Notes under the pieces: generated by a model | Databases searched by the model: none | Told to the model about the DNA's origin: nothing | What the model saw: only the letters and a program-made list of their open reading frames with translations | Part shown: positions 16,679 to 24,187 of the stretch, one piece after another | Numbering within the stretch: the stretch's first letter is position 1 | How the letters are laid out: every line of letters begins with the position of its first letter | Origin: Candidatus Kuenenia stuttgartensis | GTDB taxonomy: Bacteria; Planctomycetota; Planctomycetia; Pirellulales; UBA1268 | Reading direction: 5' to 3' | Length of the DNA stretch: 41,532 nt | NCBI GenBank assembly: GCA_945865325.1 | Contig: CAMBFA010000010.1 | Location: forward strand, 1 to 41,532 | Made by a program: the position numbers and the translations under genes

Positions 16679-19600
16679 CTAGTCGACAAACAGAAAGGGG
16701 TTGGCGGTGAGGAGGACGCGGGCGAGGGCCCCCCAGGCTTCGCGCTCACTCGGCTCGGGCGACTGCTTTGCCACCCGCGCGAGGAAGTCGTGCATGCCGG
16801 AGAGCTCCGCGTCATCGGGCTCGCGTCCCCAGGCAAGCTCCGCCGCCAGCCGGAGCCGCGCGTCACTTTCGCCAGCCGCGGCGAGGAGCCGATCGGCAAA
16901 GGCCTCGGCGGCGCGGTGGACGAGCGGGGCATTCATGAGGAACAGGCTCTGCGTCGGCGTGATCGTGGCATCTCGGACGGCGACGCTCTGATTGGGGTCG
17001 GCCGCGTCGAAGAGCGCGAGGAACGGATGCCGGCGGTTGCGCTGCACCATGAGATAGACACTGCGCCGATCGGAGTCGTACTGCCCGTGGAACGGCTGAT
17101 GGATCGTGAACGCCCAGGTGTCGACCGCGGGGAAGGGATGGGGCAGCGGCGGACTTCTGTCGAGGAGGCCGCTCGTCGCCAAAAGTGCGTCGCGGAGCGT
17201 CTCGGCATCGAGCGGGCGGCGCGGGAAGCGACCGAGAAGGCGGTTCTCCGGATCGCTGGCCATTCCCATCGCTTCCCCCTCGGCCGACTGCCGGTAGGTG
17301 CGCGACAGGAGCACGAGCCGATGGAAGTCCTTCACCCTCCAGCCCGATTCCATGAAGCGGACGGCGAGCCAATCGAGGAGCTCCGGATGGGAGGGCCGCT
17401 CGCCACGGACTCCGAAATCACTCGTCGTGGGAACGAGCCCGCGGCCGAAATGCCACTGCCAGAGCCGGTTGACGAAGACCCGCGCTGTAAGCGGGTTTTC
17501 CCGACGCGTGAGCCAGTTCGCCAGGTCGCGTCGGCCACTCCCCGCCGCCGGATCGGCAAGCTTGTCGCCTCCGAGGAACTCGAGGAATCGGCGCGGCACT
17601 TCGGCCCCCGGCTTGTCGGGCTCGCCGCGGGCTTGGATCCGCGCGTCGGTCGGCGTCCCCTCCGACACGCCGTAGGCCACCGGATACGGGGGCGTGTCGG
17701 CGATCACTTTTCTCCGCGCCGCCAGGGCCCCGATCTCCTTCCCCACAAGCGCCACCCGCTCGCTGGCATCGGCTGGCGGCAGGGGCTTCACCGCAGGCGG
17801 CGCCCCCGGCAGCGGCAAGGGGGCCGCCTGCCGACCGACGTTGTCGATGTCGCGGATCGTGGCCGGGCCACCGACAGCTCCGAGGCCATCGCAGATGAAG
17901 GTGTCGATGACGCCGTCCCAGCTCGCAGGGAGCTTTACGTCTGTCAAGGAGATCGGCTCTGGCGACTGGCCCGCCTCCGGGAACGGTGTGATCGACCCGC
18001 TACCGGTCTTCGTGGCATGGTCGAGCGTCACGCTGACGTGATACCAGCGCCCCGGATCGAGGGGCGCCACCACCCGCCAGCCGTCGCCGTCGCGAAGGGC
18101 AAACTCGCGCTGCGTGGCCGAGAGATCGAGCGCCGTCGACTCGATCACACCGCGGCCGATGTAAAAGCGGCAGGCGCCGGTCGGCTGGTCTGCGCCCTCC
18201 GAGGGGATCGTGCGGAAATCGAAGCAGACGTGGAGCGGCATCCCGGGGGTGGCGGTAAGACGATCGCCGAACGTATGGCGCACCCCTTCGTTGGGCGCTC
18301 CCGTGCCGACGCGGACGCCGCGCGTTCCCTCCGGGTGGACATGCCGCCACGGGCTCTGCGCCTCTCCCAGCACGGTATTCGGCCCGGCGGAGAGCCACGG
18401 CGCCGTGTTTGGCCCCTTGCCGATCGCCTGGGCCTCGAGATCGAGGTCGACTCCTCCGGCGAACGTTTCTCCCTCGAGGTCCATCTTCTCGCGCGTCCGC
18501 TCGGCGAGCTCCCGATCGAGCGTCGCTAGCGTCTCGGCCTTCTCCCGGTCGAGCCGGGCCGCTTCCGCTGGGGGCACCAAGCCCGGAAGGTTGGCCGGCC
18601 GCTTCTGCTCCTCGCCGCCGGGAAAGGCCCAGGTGGTGCTCTGGAGGATGCCGTAGAGGGCGTAGTAGTCGGAGGCGCTGACCGGATCGTATTTGTGGTC
18701 GTGGCAGCGGGCACAGCCGAGCGAGAGGCCGAGGACGGAGCGGCCGAGGGAGTCGATGCAGTCGGCGAAATCGAGATGCTGGAAATCGGTGTTGGGGGCG
18801 TAGCCGTAGCGCTTGCCGACGGCGAGGAAGCCGGTGGCGGTGACGAGATCGGCGTAGTCGCCGGGCGGCGCCTCGCGGGCGAGGATGTCGCCGGCGATCT
18901 GCCGGGCGAGAAACTCGTCGTAGGGCATGTCGGCATTGAAGGCCCGGATCACCCAGTCTCGGTAGTTGCCGGCTTCGCGGACGGGGTAGTCGGCGCCGTC
19001 GCCGGCGGTGTCGGCATAACGGGCGACGTCGAGCCAGTGGCGTCCCCAGCGCTCTCCATAGGCACTCGCAGCGAGGAGCCGATCGACGACCCGCTCCCAG
19101 GCATCGGGGCCGGTGTCGTCAAGAAAGTCGCGGATCTCCGCGGGCGTCGGAGGGAGGCCGGTCAGATCGAGGGTGACGCGGCGAAGGAGCGTGCGTCGAT
19201 CGGCCAGGGCCGCCGGTTTCAACCCTCGAGCTTCCAGCCCGGCGACGATGAAGTGGTCGATGTCGTTGGCCACGAGACCGGAATCGGAGATGGCCGGCGG
19301 TGTCGCTGCCACCGGCCTCGCAAAGCTCCACCACGATCCGGCGGCCTCCCGCGTCATGCCGCCAAGGCGGGCTTCAAGGACGCGCGGATCGGCGGCACCG
19401 GCAGCGATCCAGGTGGCGAGGTCGTCGATCTCGCTTGGGGTGAGGGGAGGCCCGGCATCCTCCGGAGGCATCGCCGAGACGCCGTCGCCATGCTTTACGG
19501 CGCGGAGGAGGAGGCTCGAGTCACTGTCTCCAGGGACGATCGCCGCCCCGGAGTCGCCGCCGGTCTGCCAGCCCTGCCGGGAGTCGAGCGCCAGGCCACC

Positions 19601-19810
19601 GCTGGTCTTGCCGGTGGCGGTCGCGTGGCACCCTTGGCAGCGGGCGACCAAGAGCGGCCGGATGCGGCTCTCGAAGAGGTCGTCTTCGGCGGCCAAGCCC
19701 GGCTTCGCGGCGCCGACGGCGATCGCCAGCCCAACGACGACAAGAGCGAACCCGCACAGGGATCGCCGGTTCGAGCAGTCGGGCGCAGAGAAGGCCATGG
19801 CAACACGCAT
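16679..19810 (-). CDS. PSCyt1-DUF1549-LamG-like-DUF1553 protein
   Basis: Exported protein of about 1043 residues. The signal peptide (hydrophobic FALVVVGLAIAVGA) ends at LAAED. The PSCyt1 heme motif CQGCH is at residues 58-62. DUF1549 carries VTLDLTGLPPTPAEI, RHWLDVARYADT and a second CARCHDHK motif. An insertion between DUF1549 and DUF1553 contains a concanavalin/LamG-like beta domain (PLHVCFDFRT through PGRWYHVSVTLDH), which could bind carbohydrate. DUF1553 (VFVNRLWQWHFGRG) completes the protein. ATG 19810 is preferred; GTG 19852 and ATG 19798 are alternatives and none has a clear Shine-Dalgarno sequence. It diverges from the GH2 gene, and the LamG-like module beside a glycosidase hints at polysaccharide use. 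Confidence 0.9.
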   Translation of the reverse strand: MRVAMAFSAPDCSNRRSLCGFALVVVGLAIAVGAAKPGLAAEDDLFESRIRPLLVARCQGCHATATGKTSGGLALDSRQGWQTGGDSGAAIVPGDSDSSLLLRAVKHGDGVSAMPPEDAGPPLTPSEIDDLATWIAAGAADPRVLEARLGGMTREAAGSWWSFARPVAATPPAISDSGLVANDIDHFIVAGLEARGLKPAALADRRTLLRRVTLDLTGLPPTPAEIRDFLDDTGPDAWERVVDRLLAASAYGERWGRHWLDVARYADTAGDGADYPVREAGNYRDWVIRAFNADMPYDEFLARQIAGDILAREAPPGDYADLVTATGFLAVGKRYGYAPNTDFQHLDFADCIDSLGRSVLGLSLGCARCHDHKYDPVSASDYYALYGILQSTTWAFPGGEEQKRPANLPGLVPPAEAARLDREKAETLATLDRELAERTREKMDLEGETFAGGVDLDLEAQAIGKGPNTAPWLSAGPNTVLGEAQSPWRHVHPEGTRGVRVGTGAPNEGVRHTFGDRLTATPGMPLHVCFDFRTIPSEGADQPTGACRFYIGRGVIESTALDLSATQREFALRDGDGWRVVAPLDPGRWYHVSVTLDHATKTGSGSITPFPEAGQSPEPISLTDVKLPASWDGVIDTFICDGLGAVGGPATIRDIDNVGRQAAPLPLPGAPPAVKPLPPADASERVALVGKEIGALAARRKVIADTPPYPVAYGVSEGTPTDARIQARGEPDKPGAEVPRRFLEFLGGDKLADPAAGSGRRDLANWLTRRENPLTARVFVNRLWQWHFGRGLVPTTSDFGVRGERPSHPELLDWLAVRFMESGWRVKDFHRLVLLSRTYRQSAEGEAMGMASDPENRLLGRFPRRPLDAETLRDALLATSGLLDRSPPLPHPFPAVDTWAFTIHQPFHGQYDSDRRSVYLMVQRNRRHPFLALFDAADPNQSVAVRDATITPTQSLFLMNAPLVHRAAEAFADRLLAAAGESDARLRLAAELAWGREPDDAELSGMHDFLARVAKQSPEPSEREAWGALARVLLTANPFLFVD

Positions 19811-20003
19811 TTGAAGGGGGGAAACAGGCTTAACCCCCCGGGATCCCACCACCTCAAGGATACCCCATGAGATGGTGCCGCCACAGCGTCAATCGGGCCA
19901 GGCGGCGGCGGTGGCCGTCTGTCGAGCCCTCGTTTTTCCCGTAGAATCCGCTCCCCGCCATGGTCCATGCGGGAAAGCAGCTTGTCGTTTGGGGAAAGCC
20001 TCC

Positions 20004-22322
20004 ATGGTCTGTCGTCTCTTCGCCTTTCTGATCGCGCTTGCCAGCCTCCCGCTATCGGCCGCTCCTGCGGCCGAATGGAAGCCCGCTGCGGCGCCCCTCA
20101 TGACCCGATGGGGGAAAGAGGTCACCCCCGACAACGCCTGGCGCGACTATCCCCGGCCGCAGCTGGTGCGCGAGTCGTGGCTCAATCTCAATGGCCTGTG
20201 GGAATATTCAATCGTCGATCGGCCTGCCGGCGAGATCGGCGTGCCAACGGCCGATGGCCCGCCGCCCTGGGAATGGAATGGAAACATCCTCGTCCCCTTC
20301 GCGCCGGAGTCGGCGCTGTCGGGGGTGGGGAAGAGCGTTTCGAAGGAGCAGTTCCTCTGGTACAGGCGCTCGGTCACCGTGCCGGAAGCGTGGCAGGGGA
20401 AGCGGGTGATGCTCCGCTTCGACGCCGTCGACTGGCACTCGAGCGTGTGGCTCAACGGGACGAAGCTCGGCGATCACTCCGGCGGCTCCGATCCCTTTTC
20501 GTTCGATGTCACGGCGCATTTAAAGCCTGGTGCCAATGAGCTCGTCGTTCGCGTTTGGGATCCGTCGGATGAGGGGCCGCAGCCACGCGGCAAGCAGAAG
20601 CTCAAGCCCGAGGGGATCTGGTACACGCCCGTCAGCGGCATCTGGCAGACGGTGTGGATGGAGCCGGTGCCGGACCGCCACGTGACCGGCGTCTTTCCGG
20701 TGGCCGATGTGGAGCGCGGTGAGGTCGAGCTCACGATCGACCTCGCCGGGCAGGCGTCATCCGGCCCCAGGGCGCCGCGCGTCCGCATCGTCGAAGGGGA
20801 GGGGACCGCGCGCAAGGTGCTCGGTGAGGGGGCTCCCGGCCAGCCGATCCGCTTCGCCGTCAAGGAGCCGCGCCTCTGGACGCCCGATGATCCGCACCTC
20901 TATCCCGTCGAGGTCGAGCTTGTCGGCGCCGACGGCAAGGTGATCGACCGCGTGGGGAGCTACTTCGCGCTCCGTTCGATCACGAAGGCGCGGGACGAAC
21001 AGGGGATCCTGCGGCTGTGCCTGAATGGCAAGCCGCTTTTTCAGATCGGCCCGCTCGATCAAGGCTGGTGGCCCGACGGCCTGCTCACGCCACCGAGCGA
21101 CGCGGCGATGAAGTACGACCTCGAGGTGCTCAAGTCCCTCGGCATGAACATGCTCCGCAAGCACATCAAGGTGGAGCCGGCCCGCTACTACCACCACTGC
21201 GACACCCTCGGCCTGCTCGTCTGGCAGGATCAGCCCAGCGGGATGGGGGCGGGAAGGAAGCAGTTCGTCCAGCCCGACTGGCAGGAGGACGGCGAGTTCA
21301 CCCCGGAGGAGAAGGCGCAGTTCCGCACGGAAACCGCTGCGATGATCGATCGGCTCCGGTTCTTCCCGTCGATCGTCGTCTGGGTGCCGTTCAACGAGGG
21401 CTGGGGGCAGCACGACACCAACGAGATCCTCAAGTGGGTCAAGGAACGCGACCCGACGCGCCTCGTCAACGGGCCGAGCGGCTGGACCGACCGCGGCTCC
21501 GGCGACATGAAGGACATGCACATGTATCCCGGCCCGGGGATGTTTCCGGTCATGCCCGACCGGGTGAGCGTGCTCGGTGAGTTCGGCGGCTTGGGGCTGC
21601 CGGTGAAGGGGCACCTCTGGAAAGACGCCGACAACTGGGGCTACCGCACCTACCAGAACGAGACCGAACTCCGCGCCTCCTACGGCCATCTCATGGAGCG
21701 GCTCCATGGGCTCGTCGGCCGCGGGCTCGCGGCGGCGGTCTACACGCAGACGACCGACGTCGAGATCGAGGTCAACGGCCTCCTCACCTACGACCGCGAG
21801 ATCCTCAAGCTCGATCCAGAAGAGACGGCCGCCTGGCACCGGATGCTGTTCACGCCGGCGCCAGTCTTCCGCGACATCGTGCCGACGGCGGAAGCAGGCC
21901 CAGCGGAGTGGCGTTATTCGCTCGATCCACCGCCGCCGACCTGGGACAAGCCGGGCTACGACGACTCTGCCTGGAAGCGCGGCCCGGGGGGCTTTGGCAC
22001 CGAGGGGACCCCCGGCACGACGATCCGCACCGAGTGGAACACCAAGGAGATCTGGCTGCGGCGGATCGTGAATCTGGAAACGCTCCCTGCGGGGAAGCTC
22101 GCCTTCCGCATCCACCATGACGAAGACGCCGAGATCTTCATCAACGGCGTCCTCGCCGCGACGGTGCAGGGCTATGTGACAGAGTACGTCGAGGTGCCGA
22201 TGCTTGCAGCAGCGCGGGCGGTACTTGAGAGCGGGGAGAATCTCGTCGCCATCCACTGCCGCCAGACCGGCGGCGGGCAGTCGATCGACGTCGGGATCGT
22301 GGAGCAGGTGCCGGGGAAGTAG
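20004..22322 (+). CDS. Exported glycoside hydrolase family 2 enzyme
   Basis: 772 residues. The signal peptide (VCRLFAFLIALASLPLSAAPAAE) indicates export. The GH2 order is visible: sugar-binding jelly roll (LNLNGLWEYSI, VWLNGTKLGDHSGGSDPFSFD), Ig-like domain, and TIM barrel. The likely acid/base is E465 in PFNEGWGQ and the likely nucleophile is E526 in VLGEFGG. A C-terminal galactose-binding-like domain (about 630-770, WDKPGYDDSAWKRGPGGFG) is appended. Beta-galactosidase, glucuronidase and mannosidase are all possible. ATG 20004 has GGGGAAAG upstream. The last nine codons (VEQVPGK and stop region) are repeated 1 kb downstream, which marks an insertion boundary. Confidence 0.92.
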   Translation: MVCRLFAFLIALASLPLSAAPAAEWKPAAAPLMTRWGKEVTPDNAWRDYPRPQLVRESWLNLNGLWEYSIVDRPAGEIGVPTADGPPPWEWNGNILVPFAPESALSGVGKSVSKEQFLWYRRSVTVPEAWQGKRVMLRFDAVDWHSSVWLNGTKLGDHSGGSDPFSFDVTAHLKPGANELVVRVWDPSDEGPQPRGKQKLKPEGIWYTPVSGIWQTVWMEPVPDRHVTGVFPVADVERGEVELTIDLAGQASSGPRAPRVRIVEGEGTARKVLGEGAPGQPIRFAVKEPRLWTPDDPHLYPVEVELVGADGKVIDRVGSYFALRSITKARDEQGILRLCLNGKPLFQIGPLDQGWWPDGLLTPPSDAAMKYDLEVLKSLGMNMLRKHIKVEPARYYHHCDTLGLLVWQDQPSGMGAGRKQFVQPDWQEDGEFTPEEKAQFRTETAAMIDRLRFFPSIVVWVPFNEGWGQHDTNEILKWVKERDPTRLVNGPSGWTDRGSGDMKDMHMYPGPGMFPVMPDRVSVLGEFGGLGLPVKGHLWKDADNWGYRTYQNETELRASYGHLMERLHGLVGRGLAAAVYTQTTDVEIEVNGLLTYDREILKLDPEETAAWHRMLFTPAPVFRDIVPTAEAGPAEWRYSLDPPPPTWDKPGYDDSAWKRGPGGFGTEGTPGTTIRTEWNTKEIWLRRIVNLETLPAGKLAFRIHHDEDAEIFINGVLAATVQGYVTEYVEVPMLAAARAVLESGENLVAIHCRQTGGGQSIDVGIVEQVPGK
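22294..22320 (+). repeat. 27-bp direct repeat, copy 1 (3' end of GH2 gene)
   Basis: A 27-base sequence beginning GGATCGTGGAGCAGG and ending CCGGGGAAGT. It encodes the last residues of the GH2 protein (IVEQVPGK), with the final T starting the TAG stop. An identical copy on the same strand lies at 23302-23328. The flanks are unrelated apart from short chance matches. Confidence 0.95.
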
Positions 22323-22325
22323 TCT

Positions 22326-22336
22326 GAACCAGGTTC
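22326..22336. promoter_or_regulatory. Palindrome GAACCAGGTTC at cassette start
   Basis: A perfect 11-bp dyad (GAACC-A-GGTTC) sits 5 bp after direct-repeat copy 1 and 21 bp before the start of the small gene at 22358. It could be an operator for the two-gene cassette or a remnant of the recombination site. Its position is the only functional evidence. Confidence 0.4.
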
Positions 22337-22357
22337 GATGACGGCAACCATTTCCTT

Positions 22358-22672
22358 ATGTCGAGAGTTCCACCGATGACGAAGGTCGATCAAGGGAGCG
22401 GATCCCCGGCGCGTTCGATCCTTGAATCAAAGGCAGCCCGGGCCCGCGCCATGGACCCGGTGGAAAAGTTTCTCGCTGGCCCGAGGCTGTTCGACATGGT
22501 GCGGGAGCGGATGCTCTGTGGCATCCGGGACCGGCATCCGCAGTGGGGCGAAGCGGCGGTGGAGGCAGAGTTCGGCCGGCAGATGGCGGCCATCCGCGCC
22601 CGTGAAGAACAAGGGTTGTATACGCCGGTGCCGCAGGATGCGATCGACGACGGTCCGACCGGTGCCCCATGA
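22358..22672 (+). CDS. Small partner of AbiEii-like nucleotidyltransferase
   Basis: 104-residue hydrophilic protein without membrane segment or signal. The core reads DPVEKFLAGPRLFDMVRERM then RDRHPQWGEAAVEAEFGRQ, a short helical family that I recall being encoded directly before nucleotidyltransferase-fold proteins in planctomycetes; this recollection is unverified. The stop overlaps the next start as ATGA, implying coupled translation in a toxin-antitoxin-like arrangement. Whether it is an antitoxin, regulator or structural partner is not shown by the sequence. ATG 22376 is an alternative start. Confidence 0.7.
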   Translation: MSRVPPMTKVDQGSGSPARSILESKAARARAMDPVEKFLAGPRLFDMVRERMLCGIRDRHPQWGEAAVEAEFGRQMAAIRAREEQGLYTPVPQDAIDDGPTGAP

Positions 22673-23241
22673 CGAGTGAAGCCGCCGTGGCCCGTCTCGT
22701 CGAGCGTCTCGAGACCGAGGGTGTGCCGTACATGTTCACCGGCGCCCTGTCGGCGAATCTCTATGGTGTGCCCCGGGCCACCAGCGACGCCGACCTCGTC
22801 GTGGCATTCGAGGATTTCGACGTTGTCGCGTTCGCCCGCGGACTCGGGCCCGACTTCGTCCTCGATCGGCAGACGATGATCGAGGGGTTCACTGGGACGA
22901 CGCGACACGTGGTGCATTTCGTCCCGAAACAGTTCGACATCGAACTGTTCCACCTCGGTAACGACCCGCACGACCGGCAGCGGTTTTCGAGGCGCCGCCG
23001 CCAGCGGCTTCCGGAGTGTGACCGCGAAGCCTGGGTGGCGACGGCGGAGGATGTCCTGATTCAGAAGCTGCGCTGGGGACGCCGCAAGGATCTCGACGAC
23101 ATCGTCAACCTTCTCACCGTATCCGGCGACATGCTCGACTGGGAGTATGTCGGCACGTGGACGCGGGAACATGGCACAGGCGCTTTGCTTGCAGACCTCC
23201 GAGCCGAGGCCGACGGCGCCGGCCCTGCCCCGTCAGCCTGA
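22669..23241 (+). CDS. AbiEii/AbiGii-like nucleotidyltransferase
   Basis: 190 residues with the nucleotidyltransferase fold seen in AbiEii-type toxins and DUF6036-like proteins. VPYMFTGALSANLYGVPR followed by SDADLVVAF carries the conserved GS/GA-x-Y-G and DxD metal-binding elements; the later KQFDIELFHLG could supply the third acidic residue, and LIQKLRWGRRKDLDDI is a typical C-terminal block. Such enzymes modify RNA or proteins by nucleotide transfer. It forms a two-gene unit with 22358-22672, bounded by 27-bp direct repeats. The role as a toxin is inferred from context and fold. Confidence 0.8.
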   Translation: MTSEAAVARLVERLETEGVPYMFTGALSANLYGVPRATSDADLVVAFEDFDVVAFARGLGPDFVLDRQTMIEGFTGTTRHVVHFVPKQFDIELFHLGNDPHDRQRFSRRRRQRLPECDREAWVATAEDVLIQKLRWGRRKDLDDIVNLLTVSGDMLDWEYVGTWTREHGTGALLADLRAEADGAGPAPSA

Positions 23242-23301
23242 CTTCGCTCGGGCCCGCCGCTGAGCGCTGCTGCCCCAAAAAACTCCCGCGGGAACGTGTC
23301 C

Positions 23302-23328
23302 GGATCGTGGAGCAGGTGCCGGGGAAGT
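23302..23328 (+). repeat. 27-bp direct repeat, copy 2 (displaced GH2 tail)
   Basis: Identical to 22294-22320 over 27 bases. If read in the GH2 frame it encodes IVEQVPGK and is followed by TGA rather than TAG, so it looks like a displaced gene end with its own stop codon. It lies between the nucleotidyltransferase stop (23241) and the convergent vapC stop (23349). Confidence 0.95.
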
Positions 23329-23348
23329 GAAAAGCGCAGAGCCCGTGC

Positions 23349-23792
23349 TCAATCAGCGAGGAAGGCTGCGAGCGACAGAGGCTTGATTCCCTGGAAACGG
23401 GTGAAGTCGCGATCCTCGGTGAGGAGCGTCGTCGCACCGTGCTCCAGGCAGACCGCCGCGATCTGGGCATCGAAGACGAGGTTGCCGCGGACTTCCGCCC
23501 GTTCAATCACCTCCCGAAGGATCCGCAGATACCTGCCCCCTGGGACGAGGACGCGCGCCGAAGGGCTCGCCAGCAGCGACTCGATCGACGCCAGGGCCTC
23601 ACCGATCGGTGTCGGAGGCTGAAAGACCCGATCGTGGGAGACGACGCGGAGAAACTCGCCGACGCACTGGATGGGAATGGCCCACGCCTCGTGCCCCTCC
23701 GCAAGCCGTCGCAGCGCTCGCAGTGCTGCCCGGTGCTGCGGCGTCTCCTCGCGATCGGCGTAGAGAAGGATGTTCGTGTCGACGGCGATCAT
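23349..23792 (-). CDS. vapC: VapC-type PIN domain ribonuclease toxin
   Basis: 147-residue PIN domain protein. Acidic catalytic residues are seen in the expected order: D5 (AVDTNILLY), the glutamate in CVGEFLRVVS, the aspartate in NLVFDAQIAAV and the pair in LLTEDRDFTRF. Family members cleave tRNA or rRNA when free of antitoxin. It is encoded after vapB with a 4-nt ATGA overlap, the standard order for VapBC. It converges on direct-repeat copy 2. Confidence 0.93.
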   Translation of the reverse strand: MIAVDTNILLYADREETPQHRAALRALRRLAEGHEAWAIPIQCVGEFLRVVSHDRVFQPPTPIGEALASIESLLASPSARVLVPGGRYLRILREVIERAEVRGNLVFDAQIAAVCLEHGATTLLTEDRDFTRFQGIKPLSLAAFLAD

Positions 23793-24028
23793 CGCCGCCC
23801 TTCCATGACATCGATCAGATGGTCACGGTCAGCCACATTGACGGTAGGCGGCGACGATCCCCGGTGGGTCTTCCAGGCGAGGCGGTAGCGAGGGCCCGTT
23901 TCGTCCCGGCCGGCGAGCGCCGCAGCGAGCGCGTGCTCGACAAACGCCGTGAGCGTCGTGCCCTTGTCGGCGGCACGGCGCTTCGCCTCGGAGAGAAGGG
24001 CATCGTCGATGTCGAGAGTGGTTCTCAT
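23789..24028 (-). CDS. vapB: VapB-type ribbon-helix-helix antitoxin
   Basis: 79 residues. The N-terminus MRTTLDIDDALLSEAKRRA gives a beta strand and helix of the ribbon-helix-helix type, followed by a short linker and a charged C-terminal tail that would bind VapC. The ATG at 24028 is chosen because the RHH fold starts there; an upstream in-frame start at 24064 would place the promoter inside the gene. Likely a DNA-binding autorepressor of its own operon. Its 3' end overlaps vapC by 4 nt. Confidence 0.9.
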   Translation of the reverse strand: MRTTLDIDDALLSEAKRRAADKGTTLTAFVEHALAAALAGRDETGPRYRLAWKTHRGSSPPTVNVADRDHLIDVMEGRR

Positions 24029-24064
24029 GCATAAATGTGTATGCATCATGCAGAAGTCTGTCAA
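24026..24064 (-). promoter_or_regulatory. vapBC promoter with overlapping operator dyad
   Basis: On the minus strand a perfect -35 TTGACA (24064-24059) is followed after 17 bp by TACACA (24041-24036) as a poor -10. The inverted repeat ATGCATA-6 nt-TATGCAT (24027-24046) covers the -10 and the vapB start codon. That is the expected arrangement for autorepression by an RHH antitoxin. Transcription would begin at or near the ATG, giving a leaderless mRNA. Confidence 0.6.
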
Positions 24065-24187
24065 GCCGGGTCCTCCCCGAGGCTTGTGAGGAACTGCGGT
24101 TTGCCGCGGCCAGGGCCTGGCGGAGTATTCTGTCGGCGGCTGCCATGGATGGTCCGTGAGCGCCTCCCTTGTCCGCCCGAGGCCATC

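Noticed and set aside
16790-18529. Plus-strand open frame opposite the third DUF1549 gene
   Set aside because: No domain, Arg-rich composition, and the minus strand has a full PSCyt1-DUF1549-DUF1553 protein.
20757-22256. Minus-strand open frame opposite the GH2 gene
   Set aside because: Shadow frame; the GH2 catalytic motifs are on the + strand.
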